NCBI GenBank assembly: GCA_022822185.1
Contig: JAJECE010000064.1
Coordinates: 1-34,486, forward strand
Direction: 5' to 3'
Length of the DNA stretch: 34,486 nt
DNA from: Rhodothermales bacterium
GTDB taxonomy: Bacteria > Bacteroidota > Rhodothermia > Rhodothermales > Bin80
Shown: positions 17,788-27,100 of the stretch, piece after piece
Position numbering within the stretch: the first letter of the stretch is position 1
Layout of the letters: each line of letters starts with the position of its first letter
Position numbers and translations under genes: made by a program
The notes under the pieces: generated by a model
Databases searched by the model: none
Seen by the model: the letters and a program-made list of their open reading frames with translations, nothing else
What the model was told of the DNA's origin: nothing

Positions 17788-17970
17788 AGCATCCATAAAT
17801 TGGTGACACCAACTTCTCTCCTCCGCCCCAATGTAACATAAGGTTAATTATGTTGCATGGGACTGCCAATACAATACAAGACAGCGCCTTGATGATGCGG
17901 TTGACTCCATTATGGCTGTATCCCGGAAGCAAAGTTCTAATCGCTTGTTGCAGAAACCAAGGCCCCCGCA

Positions 17971-18001
17971 CTTTTGCGCAGAATACTTTTCCGCGCAGAA
18001 G
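17971..18001. terminator. Possible bidirectional terminator between convergent genes
   Basis: CTTTTGCGC at 17971-17979 pairs with GCGCAGAAG at 17993-18001 (one T-G wobble) across a 13-base loop. It sits between the plus-strand candidate toxin and the minus-strand WD40 gene, 32 bases beyond the latter's stop. The T-tracts are weak, so the call rests mostly on position. Confidence 0.35.
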
Positions 18002-18032
18002 TTCAATTTAGAGTGTTCGGTACACTACTTCT

Positions 18033-20483
18033 TTAATAAACTCGCATAAAGCGTCCCGTCTGGACCGAATTGCCCGAAGGGGAATCAGCAATCAAGCGGT
18101 ACAGGTAAAGCCCCGAAGGCAGGGATCGACCATCCACATTAATGGTCTGCGACCAGCCAGCGGCGACACTGCTCTCAGGAATGATCAGTACCTGTCTTCC
18201 AATCACATCCATAACCTCTACCCGTACACGGGCTGGCCACGGGAGATCAAAGGTGAGCTGTGTTGATTTTTGAAAGGGATTAGGGTAATTCCCCACAATC
18301 GTGAAACTCTCTGGCAAGGATTGACTCTCAACAGAAACGGGTGCATCATACACATGCATCTTGAACAGCAGACTTTCGATGGTTCCCCCCGCATCCGTTG
18401 CCGTATAGGTATACTCAACCGGCGAATCGGTTGCTGTGGTCGGCGTTCCACTAACTGTGCGCGTTGAAGCATTAAAATTCAGGCCTGCCGGCAGCTCTGG
18501 CATAATCGTATATGCTATGGGTGCGATCCCTCCAGTCGCAACTGGTAATACCAGAGGCGTGATGGTCTGAGAGCGTGGATACCTTTGGTCCGCAATACTC
18601 CCTGAAAACTCCAGAGGTGCATTTGTATCGGTGGCATCCCATTCCCATAACTTGAGCGTCTCACGCCCCGCTGATGCAAAGAATTTTCCATCTAGAGAAA
18701 CAGCTATAGAGAAAACATGCGCCCCATGCTGCACAGATTCCAGTTCCCGTCCATCGGAGACGTTCCAGCGGATAATGTGCCCACCGGCTGATCCAGAAAC
18801 TAACTGAGTTCCATCTGGGGAAAAGTCCACCGAAAAGACCGGAGCAAAATGTCCTATCAAAACTCGAAGTTGTTGCCCAGTATCTGCTTCCCAGACACGA
18901 ATCCCCCCATCCTCCGAAGCGGAAGCCAGCATGCTGCCGTCCGGGGAAAAGGTTACCGAGGTCACAGAGAGTGAGTGCCCTGTGAACTTTTGAATTTCCA
19001 GCCCCGTGTCCACCTCCCACATACGCACACTATTATCGCTTAACCCCGAAATCAGCCGGGTTCCGTCGGGAGAAAATTCTACAGAATTAGCCGGACCAGC
19101 GTTCTCCGTAATTTTTTTCAACTGCTGACCTGTGTTGGCATCCCATAGAATGATATCCCCGTTTTCATCCGCGGAGGCAAACTGAGTGCCACTTGGAGAA
19201 AAGGCAACAGAAAGGACATTGCCTGCAAGCCCGGTATAACGTCTTAATTCTTTCCCCGAGGCTACCTCAACAATGGACATTTCACCTCCGGCCAGCCCAA
19301 CCACCAGAAAAGCCCCATCCGGAGAAAATGCCAGAGATAAAGCAGAACTGGAGGGATTCCTAGATGTTTGTAGAACTTTTCCCGCAAGAGAATCCCACAG
19401 GCGAACATTCCCATCCCATGATGCAGATGCCAATTGATTCTCGTTCGGGGAAAAGACTATGGCGTTAATCTGACGTGTATGCGCTGTAAATCTTTTGGTT
19501 TTTATTCCCGAACTTCCGTCCGAAGTTATATCCCACACAGAAATCGGTATAAGCTTCAATCCATTTCCCAGCTCCTGTCCTGAGGCCCAGGCCACATGTT
19601 TGTTGTCCGAAGAAAAAGCCACCGAAGAGAGGGCGGGATAAGGCACAGTCAGTATGATCACCCGACCAGCAGCCAGATCAAGCACAGCCAATTGATTATT
19701 ATTGGTGCCGTAAACCCCTCGGGTACCGTCTTCAGAAAACTGGACGGACGTAATTTCGTCTCGGAGAGTCAGTGGCTGTTCAAGGATTTCTAGTCCATCA
19801 GAAACCCTCCACAGACGGGCCGTCTTATCGTCGGATCCAGAAAATATCAGCGCGTCGGTTGGAGAGATGTCCACAGAATTAACAGGTCCGGTGTGACCTG
19901 TAAGGCTTTGCAGCTCCTTCCCTGAACTGATCTCCCAAATACGTATACTCTGATCCCCTGCCCCGGAAATCAAACGGGTTCCATCAGAAAAAAACGTCAC
20001 GGAGTTAACTGCCCCGGAATGTCCGGTAAAGTGTTGTAATTCTTCACCTGATTCTGCATTCCATAGTCGGATGCTCTGATCTTCAGACCCAGATACCAGC
20101 TGTCTCCCACTTGGCGAAAATTCTACAGAATGAACGGGGCCGGTATGTCCGCTAATCTGCCTCAGTTCTTTTCCAGTCGTTGCATCCCATAGACGAATAC
20201 TCTTGTCTTGAGATCCAGAAACTAACTGGCTCCCGTCTGGCGAAAATGCTATTGACAAGATCGGGCCGGTGTGACCAGTGAAGTGCTGTAATTCCTGCCC
20301 GGTATCTGCATCTCTCATGAGAATATTCATATCTTTCGCTCCAGAGACCAGCTTGGTACCATCGGGAGAAAAGATCACGACGTTGATCCAATCCTGATGC
20401 CCCAACTCTTCCGCCGTCCAAATCGGCTGTCCGAGGGCAGATGCTGACAGCGTAAAGGTCAGCAGAAGTAAACTATATTTCAT
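18033..20483 (-). CDS. Secreted 14-repeat WD40 protein with putative Ig domain and T9SS sorting tail (816 aa)
   Basis: A signal peptide (MKYSLLLLTFTLSASALG) leads into about 14 WD40 repeats of ~42 residues, with GH..., FSPDG and LVSG.D..IRLWD hallmarks, covering roughly residues 25-615. Fourteen repeats would fold as two seven-bladed propellers. Repeats 6, 7 and 9 are the most divergent. An Ig-like He_PIG-type domain follows (AYTIMPELPAGLNF...GTPT, about 640-710). The protein ends with a type A T9SS C-terminal domain (NYPNPF, then DVIGRQV, SGLYLYRL). By family knowledge it is exported through the Sec pathway and then T9SS to the surface or medium; the tail would be cleaved. The propellers probably serve as a protein-binding scaffold. 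No enzymatic motif is visible. It stands alone, convergent to the toxin-like cassette and divergent from the rhodanese gene. Confidence 0.88.
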   Translation of the reverse strand: MKYSLLLLTFTLSASALGQPIWTAEELGHQDWINVVIFSPDGTKLVSGAKDMNILMRDADTGQELQHFTGHTGPILSIAFSPDGSQLVSGSQDKSIRLWDATTGKELRQISGHTGPVHSVEFSPSGRQLVSGSEDQSIRLWNAESGEELQHFTGHSGAVNSVTFFSDGTRLISGAGDQSIRIWEISSGKELQSLTGHTGPVNSVDISPTDALIFSGSDDKTARLWRVSDGLEILEQPLTLRDEITSVQFSEDGTRGVYGTNNNQLAVLDLAAGRVIILTVPYPALSSVAFSSDNKHVAWASGQELGNGLKLIPISVWDITSDGSSGIKTKRFTAHTRQINAIVFSPNENQLASASWDGNVRLWDSLAGKVLQTSRNPSSSALSLAFSPDGAFLVVGLAGGEMSIVEVASGKELRRYTGLAGNVLSVAFSPSGTQFASADENGDIILWDANTGQQLKKITENAGPANSVEFSPDGTRLISGLSDNSVRMWEVDTGLEIQKFTGHSLSVTSVTFSPDGSMLASASEDGGIRVWEADTGQQLRVLIGHFAPVFSVDFSPDGTQLVSGSAGGHIIRWNVSDGRELESVQHGAHVFSIAVSLDGKFFASAGRETLKLWEWDATDTNAPLEFSGSIADQRYPRSQTITPLVLPVATGGIAPIAYTIMPELPAGLNFNASTRTVSGTPTTATDSPVEYTYTATDAGGTIESLLFKMHVYDAPVSVESQSLPESFTIVGNYPNPFQKSTQLTFDLPWPARVRVEVMDVIGRQVLIIPESSVAAGWSQTINVDGRSLPSGLYLYRLIADSPSGNSVQTGRFMRVY

Positions 20484-20789
20484 TGTTTAGAACTAATTCA
20501 GAGGACACTATACCGAAGTAATGCGCAAGCCGGTATTCGGCCCGCAGCTGATACGGCTCCCCCTTTTCTGTGTATGTATCTATATCTATTCTCAACGACA
20601 CCCCGTCGCTGCACACGAATGCGATAGATGCCTGTAAGTTACGGCATAGAAGGTAAAACTACACCTTGTGCTTTGAAAAAAGCCCGCAGGATGTTTCCTG
20701 AATCAGCACTGGGGAGGCCATGAATGAACTAGTTGACGGCCTGAGCGTCTCAGTGTAATCCATTCTAATTTCTTCATAACAACTTTGAA
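20484..20789. other. Divergent intergenic region
   Basis: This ~306-base gap separates the minus-strand WD40 gene from the plus-strand rhodanese/miaA pair and must hold both promoters. I see one candidate plus-strand promoter (annotated) and no tRNA, riboswitch-like fold or small gene. Confidence 0.4.
20733..20761 (+). promoter_or_regulatory. Candidate promoter for rhodanese/miaA
   Basis: TTGACG at 20733-20738 is followed after 17 bases by TAATCC at 20756-20761, about 30 bases before the ATG. An overlapping TGTAAT at 15-base spacing is an alternative -10. The -35 is good and the -10 is poor, so the call is tentative. Confidence 0.25.
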
Positions 20790-21137
20790 ATGGCTGGATT
20801 ATCACAAGATCATGTCCCTGAAATCACGGTTCAGGAACTGAAACAGTTTATGGACCGCAACGAGCAACCATTCCTCCTCGATGTTCGGGAGGAATCGGAG
20901 TATGAGATCGTAAATCTAGGCGGCCATCTGATCCCCCTGAACCAACTCTCGGATCGGATGGATGAACTTGAACCACACCGCGAAGACGATATGATCGTTG
21001 TTCACTGCCGGTCAGGAGGAAGATCCGCTCAGGCGGTCAGGTTCCTGCATGCGGCGGGCCTCACAAATACGAAGAATCTCCGTGGAGGGACGCTGGCATG
21101 GAGTAAGGAAATTGACGCAAGTTACCCCACCTATTAA
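20790..21137 (+). CDS. Rhodanese-like sulfurtransferase domain protein (115 aa)
   Basis: Single-domain rhodanese. Residues 9-34 give the N-terminal strand with LLDVREESEYE, and the active-site loop HCRSGGRS places the catalytic Cys at residue 73. The closing segment NLRGGTLAW matches the family signature. Such proteins carry a persulfide sulfur on the Cys and pass it to acceptors in thiolation or cyanide detoxification; the acceptor here is unknown. Length is normal for a stand-alone cytoplasmic rhodanese. The 3' end overlaps the likely miaA start by ~26 bases, suggesting one transcript. A link to tRNA thiolation is possible but only inferred from the neighbour. Confidence 0.9.
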   Translation: MAGLSQDHVPEITVQELKQFMDRNEQPFLLDVREESEYEIVNLGGHLIPLNQLSDRMDELEPHREDDMIVVHCRSGGRSAQAVRFLHAAGLTNTKNLRGGTLAWSKEIDASYPTY

Positions 21138-22056
21138 GTCAGTTGCCTCCCCGATCCATGTCATTACGGGGCCTACCGCAACCGGTAAGACGGCCCTGGG
21201 CTTGAGACTCGCACAGATCCTGGGCGGAGAGATTGTTTCCGTGGACAGTCGGCAGATCTACCGGGAACTTACAATTGGATCCGCAAAACCGGGTGCCGAT
21301 GAACTGGCACAGGCCCCGCACCATTTCATTGACGAACTAAATCTTGGTGAACCGTATTCTGCGGGTTTGTTTGCTAAGCAGGCCTCCCTGCGCATTAATG
21401 AGATTTCCGAACGCGGCCATGTTCCAATTGTGGTCGGAGGCTCCACACTCTACTTGCACGCACTGGTGCATGGCCTGTCTCCGACTGTTCCCTCCGATCC
21501 TGTCGTACGGGCAAATATTGAAAAACGACTGGCGAAACTCGGAAAAGAAGCCCTCCATAAAGAACTGGCGGAAATAGATCCCCCTTCAGCCAGTTCAATG
21601 GATCCCACAAAAACCTCCCGATTGGTTCGTGCACTGGAGGTTTATGAATTAACCGGTACTCCCCTGTCAGAATTTCATGGCAGATCGCTCCCATTGTCTC
21701 ATAAATTTTCGGTTACCGTACTTACCCTGGAACGCCAGACCCTCTACGAACGCATCGAACAACGCGTAGATAGAATGCTCGAATTGGGCCTTATTGAGGA
21801 AAACCGGCGGATTCGGGATCTGAAACTGGATCCATCATTGAGTGCACTGAAATCAATCGGCTATCAGGAACCAATGGCATACCTTGACGGCCTCTATAGC
21901 TGGGACCGTATGGTTGAACTTATCAAACGAAACAGCCGGCGCTACGCCAAACGGCAACTGACCTGGCTTCGCCGCTATAAAACCTATCGCCGCGTTTGTG
22001 CACAAACGCCAGCAGACGAGCTATTGGAAAGTGTCCTGAGACTGCCTCGACAATAA
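21112..22056 (+). CDS. miaA: tRNA dimethylallyltransferase (IPP transferase)
   Basis: MiaA adds a dimethylallyl group to N6 of A37 in tRNAs reading UNN codons. Visible family motifs in order are the P-loop GPTATGKTALGL, SVDSRQIYRELTIGSAKP, HHFIDELNLGEPYSAG, the central PIVVGGSTLYLHAL, TSRLVRALEVYELTGTPLS, and the C-terminal KSIGYQE and RRYAKRQLTWLRR. Length (~314 aa) is typical. The long open frame extends to 20998, but those codons are the rhodanese gene in another frame. The best start is TTG at 21112 (AAGGAAA just upstream), giving MTQVTPP before the P-loop. The gene ends only 7 bases from the convergent gene at 22064, and no terminator is visible between them. Confidence 0.95.
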   Translation: MTQVTPPIKSVASPIHVITGPTATGKTALGLRLAQILGGEIVSVDSRQIYRELTIGSAKPGADELAQAPHHFIDELNLGEPYSAGLFAKQASLRINEISERGHVPIVVGGSTLYLHALVHGLSPTVPSDPVVRANIEKRLAKLGKEALHKELAEIDPPSASSMDPTKTSRLVRALEVYELTGTPLSEFHGRSLPLSHKFSVTVLTLERQTLYERIEQRVDRMLELGLIEENRRIRDLKLDPSLSALKSIGYQEPMAYLDGLYSWDRMVELIKRNSRRYAKRQLTWLRRYKTYRRVCAQTPADELLESVLRLPRQ

Positions 22057-22063
22057 CTCTGTC

Positions 22064-23962
22064 TCATGGAGAGGCTGCATTCCCGCCACGGACGTAAGCC
22101 GTCGTAGATTTTTCTGGTATTGGGCCAGGTTGAAGAACGAATCCGGCGGTGGTAAACGGAATTGTATCAGATTTAAATTCCGCAAGTATATTTGCGTTAT
22201 TTGCCAGAAATAGTTTGCGCCACTGCTTTGAAGTTCGGAAGTACAAATACTCTTCCTGTGTATTCATCTTTCCGAATGAGCGTAACCGGTTCGCCAGTTG
22301 ATCTACCATCTTGAGGAGGACTCGCTGAAATGATGTTGTATAGACGGACTCCACTACAATGACCCTGCCCCGACAGACGCGAAGCGCCTCACGGAGCAGC
22401 AGTTCTGTATCCTTTGAATGATGTAGTACACAGTAGAGAAGTACGACATCAAAATGATTTGATGGCCACGGCAAACGTTCCTGCTTTAGTCGTACATAGG
22501 GAAGGTCTGTTTGATTCATAAAAACAATATCCGCAAGCAAAACACTTGCTCCCAGTTCTTTCTGAATATATTCGCCCACATATCCCTCTGCACAGCCTAG
22601 GTCCAGAACGGCCTTTGCACTGCTGTCATGCGGGAAGAATGGTTGGATCTTCTTGAATTTTTTACAGGCCCTGGCACGCATCAGACTCTGGAGCCATTTC
22701 GGAGCATACTGGAGCATTCCAATAATCCCCCATCCTGCCCAGCCAATAATGACAAATGTCCAATACGGACCGCCCACATATAGGAGATAGGTTGCTGCAC
22801 TCCACATTCCAAGCCAAATCCAATGCCATCCGTAAGCCTGTATACCTGCGGTCAAAAACAACGGAACCAATAAGTACCATGGATGAACGGTTGTTGTCAG
22901 GAGAAGATAGCAGCCGGTTGTAATGAGCATTGCCTGGGCAAAAGACCAGCGTTGCACCCGATCCAGGAGATACAAAACCGGAAGGCTGCAAAGAAAGATT
23001 AATCGCAAAAAAGGCCCCAGTTGCTTACTCCAATCCTCCCCTGTAAGCCCCTGCATTACAGCCTTGAGGCTGTAATAAAGACCGGAGTTAAATTCAAAAA
23101 ATCGGGCATACAAGTCAAGCGACCCCGAAACGTTACCGAAAACATAGGGTGCCGCAAATGGAAGGGCAAGTACAATTGCAGTGACCGCCCCCGGCCATAC
23201 AGCATTCCAGCCGCAGCGCCTCCACAAATAGGGGAAGAAAAGGAAAGGAAATAATTTGACACACCCTCCAATTGCAAGAAAAACAGATGCCCATCTGCCC
23301 TGCTGATTCCGTGCCAGATAGATCACCGAAATCAATACTAGAAGAAGGAGTGACTCGGTGTGTGCCTGACCTGCTGTTTCCAGAATGACAACGGGATTCC
23401 ATGCATATAAAAGAACAAAGCCTGCTGATACAAGCCGGGCAAGCATGAAGACCGCAATCAGTTCAGCCAGAATCAATCCCCCCTTGACGAGATAGTAACT
23501 CAGAAACCCATCGGGCTCATGCCATGTAGTCCCTGCCCGGAAAATTAATTGCGAAAAGGGTGGATAGACACTGATAAAGGTTTTTGAATTCAGACGCTCA
23601 AATGTGAGGTCTTGCTGAATGTCCTCAAGAGGAACCTCTTCCGGAGTAAATTTATACGGATTAACCCCTTCATGCTGAATCAGGCCATCCCACACATATC
23701 GATAGGCATCATCCGAAAGAGAAGGAGGAAGCCCAAGGAGAGATAGCCGGAACAGAATAGCATACATAAGGATGATTTTGATGGAAAATTTTCCCATGCG
23801 CCAGCACAGTATCCAGCACATACTGCCGCAGACCACTAAACCAAACACGAGGGAGAGGTGCATACGATCAACACCGATAAGGCCCAACGCAAAAATCGAA
23901 GCACATAATCCGACTTGGCAGATCCATTGCCCTAAAAAGCTTGAATGCCAAGAAAATTTCAT
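22064..23962 (-). CDS. Fusion of GT-C/GT87-like membrane glycosyltransferase and SAM methyltransferase (632 aa)
   Basis: The N-terminal ~430 residues form a multi-pass membrane protein (roughly ten hydrophobic segments). An acidic first-loop motif SDDAYRYVWDG is followed by NPYKF and SVYPPFSQ, as in polyprenyl-phosphate-dependent mannosyltransferases of the GT87/GT-C group. A soluble C-terminal class I methyltransferase follows: motif I LDLGCAEGYVGEY near residue 450, an LPWPSNHFDVVLL segment, then VLHHSKD near 512 and LREALRVCRG. The first half would transfer a sugar from a lipid carrier on the outer membrane leaflet face. The second would methylate a cytoplasmic substrate. Both substrates are unknown. 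The reading frame is continuous with no sign of a merged frameshift. The ATG at 23962 lies just before the first hydrophobic segment. Confidence 0.82.
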   Translation of the reverse strand: MKFSWHSSFLGQWICQVGLCASIFALGLIGVDRMHLSLVFGLVVCGSMCWILCWRMGKFSIKIILMYAILFRLSLLGLPPSLSDDAYRYVWDGLIQHEGVNPYKFTPEEVPLEDIQQDLTFERLNSKTFISVYPPFSQLIFRAGTTWHEPDGFLSYYLVKGGLILAELIAVFMLARLVSAGFVLLYAWNPVVILETAGQAHTESLLLLVLISVIYLARNQQGRWASVFLAIGGCVKLFPFLFFPYLWRRCGWNAVWPGAVTAIVLALPFAAPYVFGNVSGSLDLYARFFEFNSGLYYSLKAVMQGLTGEDWSKQLGPFLRLIFLCSLPVLYLLDRVQRWSFAQAMLITTGCYLLLTTTVHPWYLLVPLFLTAGIQAYGWHWIWLGMWSAATYLLYVGGPYWTFVIIGWAGWGIIGMLQYAPKWLQSLMRARACKKFKKIQPFFPHDSSAKAVLDLGCAEGYVGEYIQKELGASVLLADIVFMNQTDLPYVRLKQERLPWPSNHFDVVLLYCVLHHSKDTELLLREALRVCRGRVIVVESVYTTSFQRVLLKMVDQLANRLRSFGKMNTQEEYLYFRTSKQWRKLFLANNANILAEFKSDTIPFTTAGFVLQPGPIPEKSTTAYVRGGNAASP

Positions 23963-24036
23963 TGATTGTCTTATCTTAGTGCAGGCAAGGCTGTTGTTAC
24001 TGTACAGTCGTCGCCGATCCTATTGATTCATCAGCA

Positions 24037-24067
24037 AAATGGATTCTAACGAAATTAGAATCCATTT
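24037..24067. repeat. Perfect 13-bp inverted repeat in a divergent promoter region
   Basis: AAATGGATTCTAA at 24037-24049 is exactly complementary to TTAGAATCCATTT at 24055-24067 with a CGAAA loop, followed by GGAATTTTTG. It looks like an intrinsic terminator, but it lies between two divergent gene starts (23962 minus and 24122 plus), where no gene ends. An operator, a leader attenuator or a relic terminator are the alternatives. Confidence 0.6.
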
Positions 24068-24089
24068 CGGAATTTTTGATATGATATAC

Positions 24090-24119
24090 TCCATCAATCA
24101 CCTTTGTATTCCATCAATC
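24090..24119 (+). repeat. Direct repeat TCCATCAATC, 20-bp period, next to a start codon
   Basis: TCCATCAATC occurs at 24090-24099 and again at 24110-24119, exactly two helical turns apart, with the second copy ending two bases before the ATG at 24122. Same-face spacing fits a regulator binding site, but chance or slippage is possible. Confidence 0.4.
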
Positions 24120-24121
24120 TC

Positions 24122-27100
24122 ATGAAAATAACACATCTGAGAGCAGTTTTGAAAGGAGAAGCCTCCTTTATCAGTATAGCAGCGTTATTACTTGTTATAC
24201 TATCGGTTGGGATTTTATTGCTCCCCGCAACCACTCCCCCAACCGAGCCTGCTTCAAGATCTGAAAAATCCAGATATATCAAAGATCCGTTTGGATATCC
24301 CGACAAATTTGCGGAGTACTTTGCGGCGGTTGAGGGACTGAATGACGGGTATGCCCCCTATCCGCCGGGACACAAGATGCGGGAATTCCAAAAAGCTGTT
24401 GAGGTGAATGCAAAAAACGGTCGCATGGCAACCCCGTTAAACTGGATTGAGCGTGGACCGGGAAATGTGGGCGGAAGAAGCCGGGCAATCATACTGGATC
24501 CAGACGATCCCTCCCATGATACATGGTATGTTGCCTCCGTCGGCGGGGGCGTATGGCGCGCCAAGCGCTCGGTATCATTCGGACTGCAAAGGGTTGAATG
24601 GACTCCGCTAACCGACGATTTGCCCAGTCTCGCAGCGACCACGCTGGATCTATCCCGAAATAATCCAAATGTGATGTACTTCGGGACGGGGGAAGGATTT
24701 TTCAATGTGGATGCCGCCTCTGGAATCGGAATATTCAAGACCACCGATAAAGGGGAAACCTGGACTCACCTGACGGCATCTGCCGTAACCGGTGACAGTG
24801 ACTGGCGCTATGTAAACCGACTTGCCGTACATCCAGATAATCCAGATATTGTCGTTGCTGTAACCAACGGTGCGATATTCCGGACAGAGGATGGAGGACG
24901 ATCCTTTACAAAAGTCCATGATGTAGGTAGATTACGTGTGCAGGACCTGAAAGTGAACCCCAACGATTTTAACATCCAGTTCGCATCGGTTGTAGGAACT
25001 TCGATTCTTAAATCAACCGACGGTGGAAAAACATGGCAAAATTCATTCTCTAGTTTTGTACATGGAGCCGCCCGTATTGAATTGGCGATTTCTCCATCCC
25101 AGCCGGAGGTCATCTGGGCATCCGTTGAAGGTGCCGGCGGCAGTCGGCAAGATTTAGATCTGTACAATCGACCAGCACCGATCGACGATCTCTACCGCTC
25201 GCTGGATAACGGGAATACCTGGCAGCTTCTTGAATTTTCCAGCAGCGCCGCATCCGCCGAAAAAACGTTCCTCGGAAATCAGGGATGGTTTGATAATTCC
25301 ATCACAGTTCATCCTTTTTCATCAGACACGGTTTATGTCGGTGGTGTATTCCGGTGGAAAGCATGGGTTGATAGCGATGGAACGTTTGAAATAGAGGGCC
25401 CATCCCGCTTTTATAACAGTGCTCCATTTCTTGATTTTATAAGTTTCGGAGCCGCCTTTGCAGGGGGACGATTGGATGCAGGTTATCGTCTGGCCGAAGA
25501 TGGTGAGGCGCAGGACATCACGGTCGACGAAATGACCTCCGTTGAAGTTCGATTTGGCCCCGGGCTTACCCAGATGGCACATCGCTATACAGTAGATCCG
25601 AATGGTGGCAGAAATGGGGATGGAGGCGCAGGAATTGCTCTTGCAGACTATCTCTATGCGGATTATACTGAGGTGCCCTTTCAGGTTTGGGATACAGATA
25701 ATAACCGGCAATTGATGGTCTCATTCCGGGATCAGGCACGGAACGGTGAATGGAGTCTTATTCCGCAAAATACGGATGGACCTGGAGATACACACAGCAG
25801 AGAGTATATTTTTATTTCCAAATATGACTATGATGCCTCCGCCCCCCGTTCCGAGTACACAGAACAAGGGGGATTCACCAAGGGGGTTATGTATTTTTTC
25901 TGGCCGGTTCTTAATGCAGATTCAGATGTAGCCTGGGATCCCGATGCTCCGCAACCTGGAATTTTATATATAGACTTTTCTACATTAGAGGGACGATACC
26001 GCACTACGAAACTGTGGGAAAATGGCGATGTGCATGTAGATCACCACGGGTTTACAGTTGTGCCCATCAATCAAAGTACGAATGAGTTTCGTATTCTGAA
26101 TGTGAATGACGGAGGGGTAGCTTATTCACTTGACAGTGGAGAGAACTGGTGGCAGGCAGACGAGACAGCAGGGTACAGTACCGCACAATTTTATGATGCC
26201 ACCAAACATCCACGCATCGCAAGATATTTGGGAGGAACGCAGGATAATGGTACCTGGCTTTCTAACTTAAACCCTAGTGACCGTGGTGGATGGCCGGATG
26301 AAGAGGTGCTTGGAGGAGATGGATTTGATGTGATCTGGAAGGGAAATGATTCATTGATGGCATCAGCTCAAGGTAATCTGATCGGACAGTCGTTTCGCGG
26401 CGGGGACTTTCGTTTTGATCAGACGATTCTTGATTTCGAAGGGCAATTCCTCACATCAATTGGATGGACACCGGAATCAAAGGAGATCGTTTTTTCCATA
26501 TCCCCCGAGGATGGCCTGCTGCGATCTCTGGAATTCGGAGATAACTGGCATGCCATCAAACCGCCCAATATAGCAGCATGGGGAGGTGGCAGTGGTGGAA
26601 AAGTGCGCGTTTCGCTTGCCGACCCGAATGTCGTCTGGGCAGGGTATCGACTCACAGCGGCAGGAGGTGGTATTACGCTTCATGTATCCGAAACTGCACG
26701 GAACAGCATCTCCACATCTACCTCAGGTATCGAGGGAGCCGTCACCGTCTTCCTTAACCGTACCTGGCCTTATCTGGACGGGCGGGAAGATGCTGTAGGA
26801 GGGGGAGGGGCAATAGAAATTCGTCCCGTCTCCACGCCCAACTTTACACCAATTGCACCCATTTCGGGATTAGCCACCCATCCCCTTGAGCGTGCGACGG
26901 CTTACGTCACGTTTGCAGTTCCATGTCTGCCAAAAGTAGTCCGAACAACAGATATGGGGGATACCTGGGAAGATCTTTCAGGCTTCAGCGACCTCGGCAG
27001 TTGTGAAAGCACCAATGGATTTCCTGATGCCAAGGTATGGGATATTGAAGTCTTTCCTGACACCCCCCAGGTCATTTGGGCAGCAACCGACCTGGGGATT

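Larger units (their letters stand above)
16662..17813 (+). repeat. Tandem duplication, unit B
   Basis: Second copy of the unit described at 15419-16561. It starts abruptly inside what was the coding sequence of the barrel gene (CATGGACATGAGG) and ends after GGTGACACCAAC. The antitoxin-like products of the two units are roughly two-thirds identical, so the duplication is not very recent. No transposase, long terminal repeat or target-site duplication is visible at the junction (16562-16661). Confidence 0.8.

Noticed and set aside
15482..17813. The cassette duplication considered as an insertion sequence or integron-like element
   Set aside because: No transposase, recombinase, terminal inverted repeats or target-site duplication could be seen; only direct homology of the two units is supported.
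20998..21111. Longer upstream start for miaA
   Set aside because: These codons are the rhodanese gene read in another frame. They precede the normal MiaA start region and have no family similarity.
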